NCBI GenBank assembly: GCA_963575745.1 | Contig: CAUYUJ010014359.1 | Location: 276,484 to 340,483, forward strand | DNA length: 64,000 nucleotides | Source: Prorocentrum cordatum | Lineage: Eukaryota; Sar; Dinophyceae; Prorocentrales; Prorocentraceae | Direction: 5' to 3' | Shown here: piece after piece, positions 1-10,599 of the stretch | Position numbering within the stretch: the stretch's first letter is position 1 | Layout of the letters: the number at the start of each line of letters is the position of its first letter | Translations under genes and position numbers: made by a program | The notes under the pieces: model-generated | Database searches by the model: none | What the model was told of the DNA's origin: nothing | What the model saw: only the letters and a program-made list of their open reading frames with translations

Positions 1-540
1 GGCGTTCTGGCGCGCTCCCGAAACGACCCCAGAGAGCTCCAATACGGTCCACGACGACCCCTAAGAAGCCGTCATGCCCCCCCAGATCGCTCCGAAGCAT
101 GCCAAGAGGCCCCCAAGAGCACTCCCAAGAAGACCCCACGAGCGAAAAACATTGATTTCCTGTGGGTTTAAAGTGAATTGTTGGGTTCTCCTCTTTTCGG
201 CTTCCCGACGCTCCAAGGCGGCGGTCTTCGGGGCGTCCGAAGCCGCCTGGGAGGCTTCAAATCGCCCCACAACCATCCGAAAGGGCCTCCAGGCAGCCCA
301 AGAGAGCCCCAAAACGGCACAACAGGGGTCCAAGATGGCCCTCCAAGAGCCCCATGGCGGCCCAAGATGGCCCCAACACACCCTCCGAAGCATTCCAAAT
401 CGTGACCTGGTCGTTCAGGGAGACCGCGGTTGGAGGCAGGGTGGCCGGAGGAAGCCCCCAGAGGCCCCCAGAACGCGCTCAGGAGGCCTCCAGAAGGCTT
501 TAAGGTGGCCTGAACAACTTTTGTGAGGCCCCCAGAGGCT
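1..540. repeat. degenerate CCAAGAGG/GGCCCC repeat block
   Basis: GC-rich DNA built from short imperfect copies of GGCCCCCAAGAGG-like words (reverse complement of the CTTGGGGCC words at 2060-2665 and 57215-57350). Several frames stay open only because the repeat lacks stop codons. No credible gene is seen. Confidence 0.5.
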
Positions 541-1259
541 CTCAAAGGAGGAGCCTCCGCACAAAGAGCTGAGGAGGATGGGGAGAATGTGCAGGGTATG
601 GCGAGAATGATGAAACAACCAGGAGGACTGATAACGAATAACATCATTGTAACGGCGATGCAGAAAATGCAACAAGGAGTCATCGCAAAGTTGTCGGCTT
701 GACCGTCCTGCCATTCCGCCTGCATGCCAAACTTCATGGACCAAGGTGCATGGCGCGAAGCGCCACTGCAGTCTTGTACATATATATATTTATATATAGA
801 TATAGGGTCATCTACGGCTGCCCGCCCCACTGGCCATGGCAATTCTTGACGCTTAGCGTACCCCCACCAGCTGGAGCCTGGCGCCCCACCGGCGACTCAC
901 TCCACCGGCCTCGCACTTGCCCCCACTTAGATTGACGGACTTGGTTATCCTGGTTCACGTCTCATACTGTGGCAGGCGCTGAATTCCATGACATTTTGTC
1001 TGTGCACGTGCTCGAGCTCTCAGGACACCCCTGCCGTCAGCTCCCCTTCAGCTTCGCGGCTGCTTTGTGAGCGGGCCGGCCGTGCTTGTTGCAGCTAATT
1101 CGCCTCGTTCGTGCCCCGGGCTTTGCTTCTCGCCGCCTGATGTTTGTCTCGCGGCCGCGACCAAAAAAGTATCCCCACCAGCCCATCCAGAAACGATCAG
1201 CAGGGGAGTTGGTAAATCAGGGACGGCTGGAAGCATGCAGTTGCGCTGCCATCTTCAGA
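541..1259. other. no gene recognised
   Basis: Mixed sequence without a convincing coding frame. It holds a short AT-rich island (TATATATATTTATATATAGA, near 779-806) that stands out against the GC-rich surroundings. Nothing else could be assigned. Confidence 0.4.
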
Positions 1260-1500
1260 AAACAAGGATCACACATAGCTTCCCGCAGTGAAGTTTGAGA
1301 TGTAGATCAATGCAATCTACGGCGTGGTGCTCCCCGTGGTCAACGTCTCTAGCTTTGGTGGCTGTATCCACCCTTGGCCATGCGTAACAAGGATCACACA
1401 TAGCTTCCCGCAGCGAAGTTTAAGATAGAAGCCAGTGTAAGATACGCTGGGGTGTTTCCTGTGGTAAGCGTCTCTGGCGCAGGTGACTGTATCTATCATT
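1260..1500. repeat. direct tandem duplication, about 127 bp
   Basis: The word AACAAGGATCACACATAGCT followed by TCCCGCAG(T/C)GAAGTTT occurs at about 1260 and again at about 1387; the following sequences (TACGGCGTGGTGCTCCCCGT versus TACGCTGGGGTGTTTCCTGT) are also related, so the whole unit is duplicated and diverged. Confidence 0.7.
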
Positions 1501-1608
1501 CGTCGCCCTTGTCGCACACTTGAGAGTCGCATCCCCATATGTATCCTTGATATCTGCCCCCGCACTGAAGTGTATCTTGAACTCGCGTGCGGCTGCTGGT
1601 GCTGGTGA

Positions 1609-1990
1609 TTGGTGGTGGTGGTGGTGGTGGTGGTGTCAGTGGTGGTGATGCTGCTGGTGTTGCTGCTTCTGGTGCTCTGTTGCCCTCTTGGGGCCATCTT
1701 TGAGCAAGTGGTGCTGCTGGTGCTGGTGATGCCTGGGGGGCCATCTTTGGGGTAAGAGGAGGAGTAGGAAGAAGATGAGGATGAGGATGAGGATGAGGAT
1801 GATGATGATGATGATGATGAGGAGGAGGAGGAGGAGGAGGAGGAGGAGGAGGAGGAGGAGGAGGAATAGGAGGAGGAACAGAAAAGGAGGAAGGGAAGGA
1901 GGAGGAGGAGGAGCAGCAGGAACGCGGCGCGAGGAGGATGAAGAGGAGCAAGGAGGCGGCAGGAAAAAAAAACAAGGAAGGAACGGACGG
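1609..1990. repeat. GGT, GATGAG and GAG microsatellites
   Basis: Successive simple repeats: GGT units near 1610-1640, GATGAG units near 1768-1800, then GAG units to about 1870 and purine-rich sequence to 1990. The minus-strand reading gives poly-Ser or poly-Pro, the plus strand Met-Arg/Arg runs; neither looks like a protein. Confidence 0.85.
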
Positions 1991-2059
1991 TGACAAGGAT
2001 GACGAGAAGTCGGGCTTTGGGCATATGTCGTGGTGAGGGGTTCTTCGAAGACTCGCAAT

Positions 2060-2665
2060 GCCATTTGGGCGCCATCTTGGGGTCCTCTTGGGATCCTCTG
2101 GGAGCCTTCTTGGGACCTTCTTGGGGCTCTTTTGAAGAGTTTTGGGGCCCTCTGGGGCTCTTTTTAGGGGGTATGGGAGGCCTCTTGGGGCCGTCTTGGG
2201 CCCCTTCGCTCAAAAAGAGGTGGGTCTGAAATTTACGCCCCCCCCCTTGGAGGCCCAAAAGGGGCGCCTTGGGGCCTTCTTGGACCGCTCTTGGGGCGCT
2301 CTTGGGCGCTCTTGGGGCCGTCTTGGGGCCCTCTTGGGCCTCTCTTGGGGCTATGTTGGGCCATCTTGGGGCCATCTTGACGCCTCAAGAGCCCATCGGA
2401 AGCAAAGCGAAAAGGCAACACACATGGTTGTCCTTCGGTTTCGAACCCATTTTGGCCTCTTGGGGGGTCCTCGGAGGGCTCGGAGGGCACTTAAAACCGC
2501 CTTGGGGCCGTCTTGAGGCCTCTTGGATGCGTGTTGGACTCTATCTTGAGCCGTCTCGAGGTATCTTGGGCGATCTTGGAGGCCATCTTGGGCTAGCTAA
2601 AGCCCTCTTTAAGCTATCTTGGGCCATCTTGGACGCTCTAACACCTCGTGGGGAGCCCGTCAAGA
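2060..2665. repeat. degenerate CTTGGGGCC repeat array
   Basis: About 600 bp of imperfect words such as CTTGGGGCCCTCTTGGGCC repeated every 9-18 bp. The same word family appears inverted at 1-540 and inside the insertion at 57215-57350. Confidence 0.75.
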
Positions 2666-3397
2666 CCCAGGGAGGGGGGGGGAGGTAAACCTCCCGAGCA
2701 GGGAAAGGAAGGAGGCTGGAAAAGGAAACGCTCTAGACCACCTGCGCCCAGAGGGCTGGTGGGATTGCACTTGTGGGTGGCTTGTTGAACTGCTGTATCC
2801 AGGCCTCCTCACAGTTGGACTCCTATGGCTTGGGGCGAGGCTGTTGGGTGGTGTCTGGGCCTCCTACGGACCCCCTCGGCTTGCCGCACCACTGGCCTCA
2901 GCTGTTGCACTTTTCGGTGGCTCCTCACGCCCTTAAATTGCTTCCCATGGCCCATTGCCGCTTCGTGCCCCAATGGCTTTGTGTGGCGCACCTTTTCCGG
3001 TGTCTGCTTGGACCCTTACGGCTGGCTCCTCATGCGGCCTTCCACAACAGTGCAGACAGTGGTCAGGAAGCCCCCAGGCCCCCACGGGTAGCCAATCTTC
3101 TGATACATGCGATACCGGCGGACGAGCGAGCATTCCTCCTGGCTCTGGAAGGTCTGGCCCTGTCTTCCAAGTCAGCTCGGCCCCTGGGGCCCCATCGCTC
3201 TGCCCCATCTCCTCCCATCGCTCGGCCACCTGCACGTGCTGCCCCTTCCAGTGCCTCCCGTGGCCGCCGGGGCTCGAGCCGCTTCGGCTCGGCGGCCCGA
3301 GCCGCCTGGGCCCCACGGCACCTTCCCTCCGGCGCCCCGCAGGTGGACCGCGCGCGCGCGCCGCGCCCTCTGCGGCGCGGCGCGGCCGCGGCGCGCG
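2666..3397. other. gap upstream of oxygenase gene
   Basis: GC content rises towards 3397. Several frames are open by composition but none shows domain-like sequence. It may hold promoter and 5' untranslated sequence of the following gene; no TATA-like element or spliced-leader acceptor could be fixed by eye. Confidence 0.35.
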
Positions 3398-6196
3398 ATG
3401 GCCGGCGGCGCTGGCGCGGGGGAGCCGTTCGCCCGCGACGTGGCGCGGGCGTCGGAGTGGCTCTCGGCGGCGGCCCAGGCGCTCTGCCGCCGGGGCGGCC
3501 CCCCCTGGGCCCTGGGGGCGCTCGGCGGCCATTGGGCCGCGGCCCTGGCCGAGGAGGCGGCGCAGCTGGAGCGAGGCGGCGAGCTGACGCCGCACGTGTT
3601 CGAGTACGAGGCCTGCGCGAGCGAGAAGAGGCTCCTGCTCGGAGGAGGGGCAGAGGCCACCGCCACCGAGAGTCCATTGGGATCATCGGGGGGGGGGGTC
3701 GGGGTTCGGGCGGGGGGCGAACCCCAGGCGGTGTCACGCCCGATGGGTTCTCCGCGGCGGTGATCTTTGTTTCTCCTCTGACCGGCACCACCCCGGGCGC
3801 CGCCACGTGGATCGGCGGCTCAACGATGGGGCCTTGCGGGACGGGACCCTGCAGGGCGAGGGGCCGCAAGCAGTGCAGATTGAAAATGGGATCCCTCCCA
3901 TCCTGAGGGCCCGTCGCTGGGAGCCAAGGGAGGAAAACCCACCCCGACCCCGACAAGTGGCGTTCGCTAAACGGCCATGGGCATTTACTAGACAGCCCTG
4001 CCCTATTCGAAACCTCCCTTGGGCGCGTTCACTCGACGGCTTCGCTCGTCGGGGTGCTTCTCATAGGAGGATGGAGGTTCTGCTCCCTGCGGAGCCCCAT
4101 CTTCGATCCGCCGAGCGGAGCTGGACACCGCCCGCGCGGGGCCGGGCCTCGCACAGCGTGCGCCGCTCCTGGCCCGCTTCGCACGGGAGGACGTCCCCCG
4201 GCTGCTTGCGCGCGCGGCGAGGGCCGCGCCGGGGCTGGCGCTGGACGCGCATGCCCCGCACGTGAGGCGTCGTGGGCGGGGCACGTCTCGGCAGCCGCGG
4301 CCCTCGCGGGCCGGGCTCGCGGGCCGCGCCCCCGCGGATGTGGGGTGCTTCTTCGCGGATGCCCCGCGAGGATCGTGTCCATGCGACCGCGCATCCCTGG
4401 GGGCCGCGTCCCAGAGTCCGCTGCGCGAGGGCACGGACTTGGATACGTTCGTCGCTCGTGGAGGCTGCAGCTGACCACGGGGGAGTACGGCTGCACGCCC
4501 TGCCACTACGACGTCTCCCGCTCGAGCCCCTCGACGCTGCAGCTGTCGCTGCTGGTGTACCTCGCGCGCGCGGAGTGGGGCGCGGGCGGTCAGGGGCAAC
4601 GTTCGGGGGTGATCGGCTCAGGGCAGGGGGGAACGCATCGACCCTCAATGGCCCATTCGTCGCCGGTCGGGGGCCCGATGGCACACCCCGCCCAGGAACG
4701 TGCGGTTTCGCTGTCGGTGGCCCATCGCCGATCCATCGTTCATCCACGACGTGCTGCCGATACTGGCTCGATGCTCCCCCGCCTGAGCCAGGCCCCCCCC
4801 CTGGCTCGGATGCAACTCCTGGGAGGTCAAATTCTGATTTCGCCCTGGTCCGAAGTCCAGCTTAATCTGGCTTAGTCCTGCTTAATCCCGCTCAATCCTG
4901 CTTCATCCCGCCTAGTCCCGCTTCGGCTTAATCCGAGGCACACTCCGGCGTAACAGCCCCCCAATGGGGCTCAATCTTCTTTAATCCTTCCGACGAGAAC
5001 CTCCCCGTAGTTGCTTCCTAACCCTGGCATTGCCCCTCAGGCTGGGGGGGGGAGCTCGAGCTGATCCCCTTCCTGGGGCGGCCCGCGGCGGTGCGGCCGA
5101 CCCGCGGCCAGGCCGTGCTCTTCCTCTCCGACCGCACCCTGCACCGCTCGCTGCCGCCCAGGGGCGCAGGGGTCGGTGCGCAGCGCTGGCTGCTCACGGC
5201 CTGGGCGGACGGAAGGAGGAGAAGCGGCACCAACACCAACATGGGGGGGCCACCTCCAGCGAGGAGGTCCACGATGCCTCCCCGAGCTGGGGGCTGGGGA
5301 TGTCTCGAGCGAGAAGGGGGGACACACCACCAGGGAGGCCCCCCTTGCTCCTCGCATCTCCTCGCGCCCTGGTGGTGTTGGTGTCGCCTCTCATTCTTCC
5401 TAGGTGGACGGCGCGGCGGCCGACCTGCCCGCCCCGGGGGCGCTGGCGCCGCCGCTGCAGCGGCTGCTAGCGCCCGCGCTGCGCCGCGAGGTTCCAGGCG
5501 GCTCCCACACGCTTGGCATCGCTCGGACTTGTGCTTTGTTTTTCTCGGCGAGGACAATCGAGGAGCATCCTGAGCCATCGAGCCAAAAACCACGTACAAA
5601 ACCGACAAATGCACGGGGAATGGACGTCCGAGCGATGGCAAGCACGGGGCCGACGCAGACGGCGGGTCGGAGGGTCCTTGCCGCATCGCCGAGGCATGGG
5701 CGATGCGGCTCGAAGTGGAGCCCGGTTTTCTCCACGCCGACGTCGCCGATGCATCCGCGACGTTGTCGTTGCATCGCCGATGCATCGCCGATGCCTCGTC
5801 GACGCATCGGCGATGCGGCGCGATCTTCCGACCTCATCTACTTCGACCCCAGGTGGGAGGCCTCCAGAGGTGTACCTGGAGGCGCTGGCCCAGAGCATAC
5901 CCCCAGGGGAGGCGCGCGAGCGCCTGCTCGCCAGTCAGAGGGCAGAGATCGACAGCGTCAGGGCGGACGCAGAGCTCGCGGGGCTCCTGGCGGGGCTCCG
6001 GGAGCTGCAAGAGGAGGAGGAGAAGGAGGGCGAGAAGAAGAAGGAGGAGGAGGAGGAGGATAAGGAGGAGGAGGCGGAGGAGGAGGAGGAAGAACTGGAG
6101 CTGGCCGGCGGCCCTGAGGGCGGAGAGGAGCGCCTCCAGGCGGAGGAGGTGGGCCCCCCGCCCAAGCGGCATCGGCGTGCTGGAGGCCAGGCGTGA
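3398..6196 (+). CDS. 2OG-Fe(II) oxygenase, prolyl 4-hydroxylase-like, six exons
   Basis: Frame-consistent exons: 3398 to about 3640 (ATG in GCGCGATGG), about 4118-4264, 4462-4588, 5041-5210, 5404-5490 and 5870-6196 (TGA). Exons 3-4 carry the double-stranded beta-helix core: HxD iron ligands in PCHYDV (His codon 4504-4506), LELIPF, GQAVLFLS, the distal His in TLHRSLPP (5142-5144) and the 2-oxoglutarate-binding Arg in QRWLLTAW (5184-5186). This order is that of the P4H/2OG-Fe(II) oxygenase family, which hydroxylates proline or related residues using Fe(II), O2 and 2-oxoglutarate. Exons 5-6 add a helical part and a long Glu/Lys tail ending PPKRHRR, a possible nuclear signal. The exon 1/2 junction is the least certain. 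Introns 3-5 keep phase exactly when removed at the quoted sites, strong support for the model. Substrate unknown; no N-terminal signal peptide is evident. Confidence 0.8.
4265..4461 (+). other. intron 2 of oxygenase gene
   Basis: Lies between CCGCAC-GTGAGGCG and CTCGTGG-AGGCTGCAG. Joining ...CACGTG to AGGCTGCAG gives a continuous reading His-Val-Arg-Leu-Gln-Leu into the catalytic exon. The shared GTG/AGG words at both ends leave the exact cut ambiguous by a few bases. Confidence 0.55.
4589..5040 (+). mobile_element. introner-like intron 3, family A
   Basis: Begins GTCAGGGGCAACG and ends GCATTGCCCCTCAG, so its ends are inverted repeats (AGGGGCAA / TTGCCCCT) that include the splice sites. Removal joins GGCG to GCTGGGG in frame (Trp-Gly-Ala-Gly-Gly-Trp-Gly-Gly-Glu). 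A related copy lies at 26277-26506. The 3' half holds about ten CTTAATCC(T/C)G words (4860-4940), absent from the second copy. Confidence 0.75.
5211..5403 (+). mobile_element. introner-like intron 4, family B
   Basis: Starts GGAAGGAGGAGAAGCGGCAC and ends CTCATTCTTCCTAG. The terminal about 29 bp are inverted repeats sharing GCG(G/A)CACCAACACCA. Removal restores GCG-GAC-GTG-GAC in frame. The donor is GG or GA rather than GT, depending on how the shared G is assigned; non-GT donors are known in dinoflagellates. Confidence 0.75.
5491..5869 (+). mobile_element. introner-like intron 5, family C
   Basis: Runs from GTTCCAGGCGGCTCCCAC to GTGGGAGGCCTCCAGAG; the ends are an imperfect inverted repeat and the flanking AGGT is duplicated at both splice sites. 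The interior holds short palindromic GCATCGGCGATGC words (5740-5815), also seen near 29470. Confidence 0.65.
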
Positions 6197-7212
6197 GCCG
6201 GGGGAAGGCCGCAGGGGAGGCGGCGGCACGGCAAGCCGCAGCGTGGCCGGCCGTTCACGCACGAAGGCGGCAGCGAGGCCCCGCCGGGCCAGGGAGGAGT
6301 GCGGCATCGCCCGCGGAGTCCCTCGGGCGCCTTGGAGAAGAAGAGAGCACGCCGCCGCCGACCCTCGAAGGGCGCTCGTCTACCTCGGTGTTGCTGGGCG
6401 ACCTCGCCAGGCAGGGGCGGCGGATGCAGTCTGCGATTGGCGGACTCTGGCCCACGCGCTCCAGCGGGTGGCTGCGGACCCTCTTGGTTCGCACACGACG
6501 TCTGGCGTGTGGCTTGGTACGTTCAGCGCAGTCCCACCAGACTGATTGAGGAGGAGGAGTCCACGAACAGCCCTGCTTCGGCACAAGAGCGCATAGTGGC
6601 CCCGATGAGGTGATGATCCAACTGCGGGCAACGTGCATGTGGCATTTGAGTGATGAGTTGCGCCTCACAGACAGCGTAGTCAGGAAGGGACCCGTGTCCA
6701 TTATACCAGTGGGCTCCGATGATGATGACGATCCGGAGGGCTCCATGCACGCCGACCTGCACTGAACGAACATGCAGTGAACTCCGACCTGAAACAGAAA
6801 GTTGGCGTGACGGGAGGCTGCCTTGTTTTCTCCACGCAGCGTGGAAGCAGGTGAGTGGGCGATGGATTGTACGGCGATTGCACGTAGAGAGGACTTCGCG
6901 TCTGGAAGTCCCAGTGCCACCGATGGAAGCAGCGATGGGGGAACCGATTGAAGCAGCGATGGCAGCGGGCTTTCTGGAAGATGCGGAGGTTTTGATGGGA
7001 AGGTTGGATGCAGCGACCGAGGCGGCGAAGAGGAACATCTCCACCTGAACGCGGCGAAGATGGGAATGCTCGTGGTCGCGCCGTCCTCCTCCACCACACA
7101 AAACACGTCTCCTCCCCCGCCTCGGTGGGGGCCCACAGCCCCAGATCTCCGACGCAGTGATCTTCGCTCCAGCCCGTAAGACCAAGAGAACCCTCGACCC
7201 CTTCCGAGAGGA
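6197..7212. other. gap, no gene recognised
   Basis: Open frames on both strands are compositional. A GATGATGATGA word lies near 6718-6730. The sequence just before 7213 (GAGAACCCTCGACCCCTTCC) and after 7356 could be exon, but no family could be recognised. Confidence 0.35.
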
Positions 7213-7356
7213 CTGGCGTTTCGCCCTGGATCCTGTAGAGGAGGAGGAGGAGGAGGAGGAGGAGGAGGAGGAGGAGGAGGAGGAGGAGGAGGAGGAGGAG
7301 GAGGAAGAGGGGGAGGAGGGGGAGGAGGAGGAGGAGGGAGGAGGGCGAAACGCCAG
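7213..7356. mobile_element. inverted-repeat element with pure GAG core
   Basis: Perfect 15-bp terminal inverted repeats, CTGGCGTTTCGCCCT at 7213-7227 and its reverse complement at 7342-7356, enclose almost only (GAG)n. The geometry matches the inverted-repeat introns of the oxygenase gene; it may be an intron of an unrecognised gene. Confidence 0.75.
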
Positions 7357-8084
7357 AGCAGCGGGGTCCTGCAGGCCAGGCCTCTGCGAGATCCCGCGGG
7401 AGGCAGCCGAGGGGTGCGGGGACGTCGTGGCCCACGGCTGCAGCGCATTCGGCGTGCCAGCGCGCCCTGGCTCAGCAGAGGCTCCGTTTGCGAGGCCCTG
7501 CGTCTGTTGACGGTCCACCTGCACCTCCTCCCCCTCCCCCTCCTCCTCCACCTCCTCCTCCTCCACTTCCTCCTCCTTCCTCCCCCTCCACCTCCTCCTC
7601 CTCTTTCCTCCCCTTTCCTCTTCTTTCCCGCCCACCAGACACCGAGAATGACGAAGAATGGCCCCGCTGCTGGGTCTCATGAGGTCTGGGTGCCGCATTG
7701 ATGCTCGCACCAGGCGTTTCTGTTGTCGTGTCTCGGGCTCGAGGCGTACCGAAGAAAGATGAGGTCGAGAGTTCCTATCAAGAGTTCCCACATCTGCTGC
7801 ATGATTTCCGACACCGGATCTCAGGGTTTGTCTTTGGCACCGCGTGGGTCGTTCTATCTGAATTTGTGTCCCCCGCCCGATATCGGAGATGTTTCAAGAC
7901 TGGCCTGGTTCAGGCCGCCAGAGGCCTTCGGCCCTGAGAGCCCGCACCGGCCACCGCCGCGCCGACGCGGCTCGAACCTGCCGCACCGCGACAGCATTCG
8001 ATGTTCGGGGACTTCTGTTTATTGGATGCTTCTACGCCTGGCGGTGCGGGGTGCCCCTTCTCGGCAAGGCCCCACGATGTCGGG
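7357..8084. other. gap with pyrimidine tract
   Basis: Contains a CCTCCTCC tract at about 7520-7625. The stretch 7360-7500 is open on the plus strand but not recognisable. No feature is called in 7690-8084. Confidence 0.4.
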
Positions 8085-8300
8085 AACTGGGACATATACA
8101 TTGCCAGTGGCGGGCTGTTTCTCAATTCCAGAAAGTTTTGAGGGTCGGGGACGACGTCGGGGTGGTGTGGTGTATACTTGTTTCCCCGTTTTCCCGTGGA
8201 AACAACGAAACATCTGTACACCAGGATGCCGTATACACCAGAATCCGTTTTTTGTGCGAATCTCAGTGCGGGGCCAGAAAAAAGGCGTCGGTGTATAGAG
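8085..8300. repeat. TATAC palindromic repeat, probable family F relative
   Basis: GTGTATAC at about 8169 pairs with GTATACAC about 60 bp later, and TTGTTTCC pairs with GGAAACAA between them, forming a nested hairpin. A further TGTATAGAG lies near 8293. The TATAC plus CCAGGAT vocabulary matches elements at 23261, 35625 and 39930. Confidence 0.45.
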
Positions 8301-9452
8301 TTCGGCTCCTTACGCTGGGCATGGGCTCCCCCTCTTCGCTGCCTTCGGGGGCGGGGATCTGGCCCTCGGCTCGGCCCTGCCCGCCCCGAGCCTCCGCGAG
8401 TCCGCACACCCCGTGCCCGCCGCCGCCGTTTCGCCGCCCTCGCCGTCGTCGGCGGCCTGCGTTCGGCGGCCTTCGAGATCTCCGGAGACCCCTGCCGGAT
8501 ACCTCTGGACGACGTCGGTCGTCGCCGCCGCCGCCGTCGTCTTTGCGTCGTCGTTGCGTATTCACTGCGTCGCCGTCGTTGCCGTCCTCGACGTCGGGTC
8601 CGGGGTCGGGGATCGGGGTTCGGGGATTGAGTTCTGTTTGCGCGTGGCTGTGGCCATCCTTAGTGCCTCTGGCGGCCTCCGCGAAGGCGGAGGACAAATT
8701 GGGCGGGCAGCGGGGCGGGGAGCAGGACGAGAGCGTGTGGACGGAGGAGCAGCAGCAACAGCAGCCAGCAGCAGCGGCGTGCCGAGAATCTGCAGGCAAG
8801 CCAACAAGAGGGAAGCACCTTGCGCAGGGCGGGGGGAAGTGGGGGAGGATTCTTTGATTCTTTGGGGGCCAAGATCCTTTCATTTCTAATTGTTCTATCC
8901 TGGGCCTCTTCCTGGCCACTAGGGGGCCGGGAACGATTAGAAACGAGCACACTTAGAAATGAGCACGATTAGAAATGAACGACGTGTAGTTTTGGCGGCG
9001 AGCACAAGCATTGTTCCAGATGGAGGAGAGGCAGAAGGGCAGACGGAGAAGGGGCACGAACACGATGGGGAACCTGTAGCGCAAAAGGGACGGGGAGATG
9101 GAAGGAAGGGGTGCACTAGGAAGAAAAGGAGGATTGCAGAAGTAAACCCAGGATACATCAGCTACGCGCGTCGCGACAAAGCCCTCCCTCCCGTTCTGAG
9201 TTCCATCTTTGCAGATCTTCCCAACAACTCTCTTCCACTCCGCGGAAAGCCAGCGGGAAAGGCCAGTGCCCCTGAGGCTTAAAGAAGTGTAAACGAACGG
9301 CTCTCGATCCTCGACTTGTTGCCCCTTCTGATATTCGAATGATGATATTTTAGGGGCCCACATCCAGGCGATAACCCGAGTTTGAACGGCGGCGGTCCTC
9401 GATCCGGTGTAGCTTTTCCAATCAGGAGGTTTCGAGCGATAAGACGAAGTAA
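8301..9452. other. gap with weak exon candidate and GTC-rich tract
   Basis: A plus-strand reading near 8320-8420 (GLPLFAAFGGGDLALGSALP) has protein-like composition but no family. It runs into a GTCGTCGCCGCC-rich tract (8500-8620) like that at 62000-62430. Downstream (8880-9452) no gene is seen. Confidence 0.3.
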
Positions 9453-9476
9453 CAAGAGAGAGAGAGAGAGAGAGAG
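9453..9476. repeat. AG dinucleotide microsatellite
   Basis: About 12 AG units in an otherwise unassigned region. Confidence 0.9.
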
Positions 9477-10095
9477 GAAGAGGGAGACAACTTCCAACGA
9501 GTGCGTCATTTTGAAAAGGCGCCGCCGCCGATCCTTGAATACGTTGCAGGCTTGAGTGTTCTCGGCTTTCACGAATCCTTGATTTCTATCGAGTCGTGGC
9601 GGGGTGAGGGGTGGAGGAGGTCTGAGCATGAGGTGGAAGGGGATGAGGTGGATGGGGAGATGGGGGCGGTTGGGTATGGGGTTGAGGGGAGGCTACGGCG
9701 AATGTCAAGGTTAAAAGCCGCATCGGAGGCGGTGCGGCGGCTGGCAGCAGCAAGACAGCTAACCACAATCTCGAATGCCTGGGGGAGGGAGGAATGGAGG
9801 AGGGAGGAGGATGAGGCGTGTTGCGTGGTGCTCGATTTGCGTTGTTTTCGGGTCCACCCGATCGCGCTTCGTCGGTTTGGAGTGCAACGGGAATCCCAGC
9901 AACAAAGATGTTTCTGTCAGGGTTTGCGCATCCTCTTGAGCAGTGTTGATCCCAGCTCGGGAGCGAGCTTCGGGAGGCCGGTGCTGCTGACATGGGGAGC
10001 GGAGGAGGGTTGGGTGTCTATGCCTCCCTGACCCAGCCACTTACGTTGCCCGTCCCACTTTTTGCTGCTTTCGGACGCCTTGCCGCTTTGGGTGA
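9477..10095. other. gap, no gene recognised
   Basis: A plus-strand stretch near 9700-9770 (MSRLKAASEAVRRLAAARQL) could be exon by composition, but no domain or boundary supports it. Confidence 0.3.
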
Positions 10096-10119
10096 ACAAC
10101 GGACGGCATCAGAGCCGCC

Positions 10120-10237
10120 AGGAGCCGCCAGGAGGCGCAGGAGGAGCAGGAGGAGCAGGAGGCGTCGCCGCAGCAGCAGCAGCAGCAGCCAGCTGGCAGC
10201 AGCAGCTGGCAGCAGCAGCAGCAGCAGCAGCAGGAGC

Positions 10238-10274
<37 letters not shown>

Positions 10275-10415
10275 CCGGCAGCGGCCGCGGGGGGGGGGGC
10301 GCGGGGGCAGCGCGCGGGCCTGCCGCAGGCGCTTCCAGCTGATGGGCCACCTGCTGTGGGCGATGTGGTCGGTGATCCGGGCTCCCCAGGCGCCCACCTT
10401 CGGAGGCGCGGTCGG
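10120..10415 (+). CDS. choline/ethanolamine kinase-like exon with poly-Gln
   Basis: The frame is closed upstream by TGA at 10093-10095 and then reads Glu/Gln-rich sequence, several poly-Gln runs from CAG units, and FQLMGHLLWAMWSVIRA (about 10330-10383). That last segment resembles the C-terminal helix of choline/ethanolamine kinases (family pattern F..ASH..WGLW.LIQA), which phosphorylate choline or ethanolamine in the Kennedy pathway. The catalytic Brenner motif (HND) is not in this exon and was not found nearby, so this would be only a 3' piece. CAG runs also read poly-Ala and poly-Ser in other frames, so slippage may have shifted the frame. Family assignment rests on one short segment and is tentative. 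A family E repeat begins right after it, at 10431. Confidence 0.35.
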
Positions 10416-10430
10416 CCGGCGGCCGCAGCT

Positions 10431-10599
10431 CAGGAGGGGAAGGAAACACACGGACACAATAAATTCGTCGACTCCCAGGAAAATAATATGGGAAAATATG
10501 GGAAGTGGGGGGGCAGACAAGAACCCAGCAAATATGGGAGAATATGGGGAATCGTGTTATTTGTATGTGTATTGATTTGTGTGTCCCAGGGTCCGTTCA
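10431..10599 (+). mobile_element. family E element, copy 1
   Basis: Starts CAGGAGGGGAAGGAAACACA, has the internal words AATATGGGAAAATATGGGAA and GAATATGGGGAATC, and ends TTTGTGTGTCCCAGGGTCCG. Related copies are at 19424, 34649, 55177 and 57097. The ends are imperfect inverted repeats. Confidence 0.85.

Noticed and set aside
1317-2375. 352-codon minus frame with a serine run
   Set aside because: It spans GGT, GATGAG and GAG microsatellites plus the CTTGGGGCC array; no domain-like part.
6523-7791. 422-codon minus frame with poly-Ser
   Set aside because: It crosses the inverted-repeat GAG element and a CCT tract; both flanks give low-information sequence.
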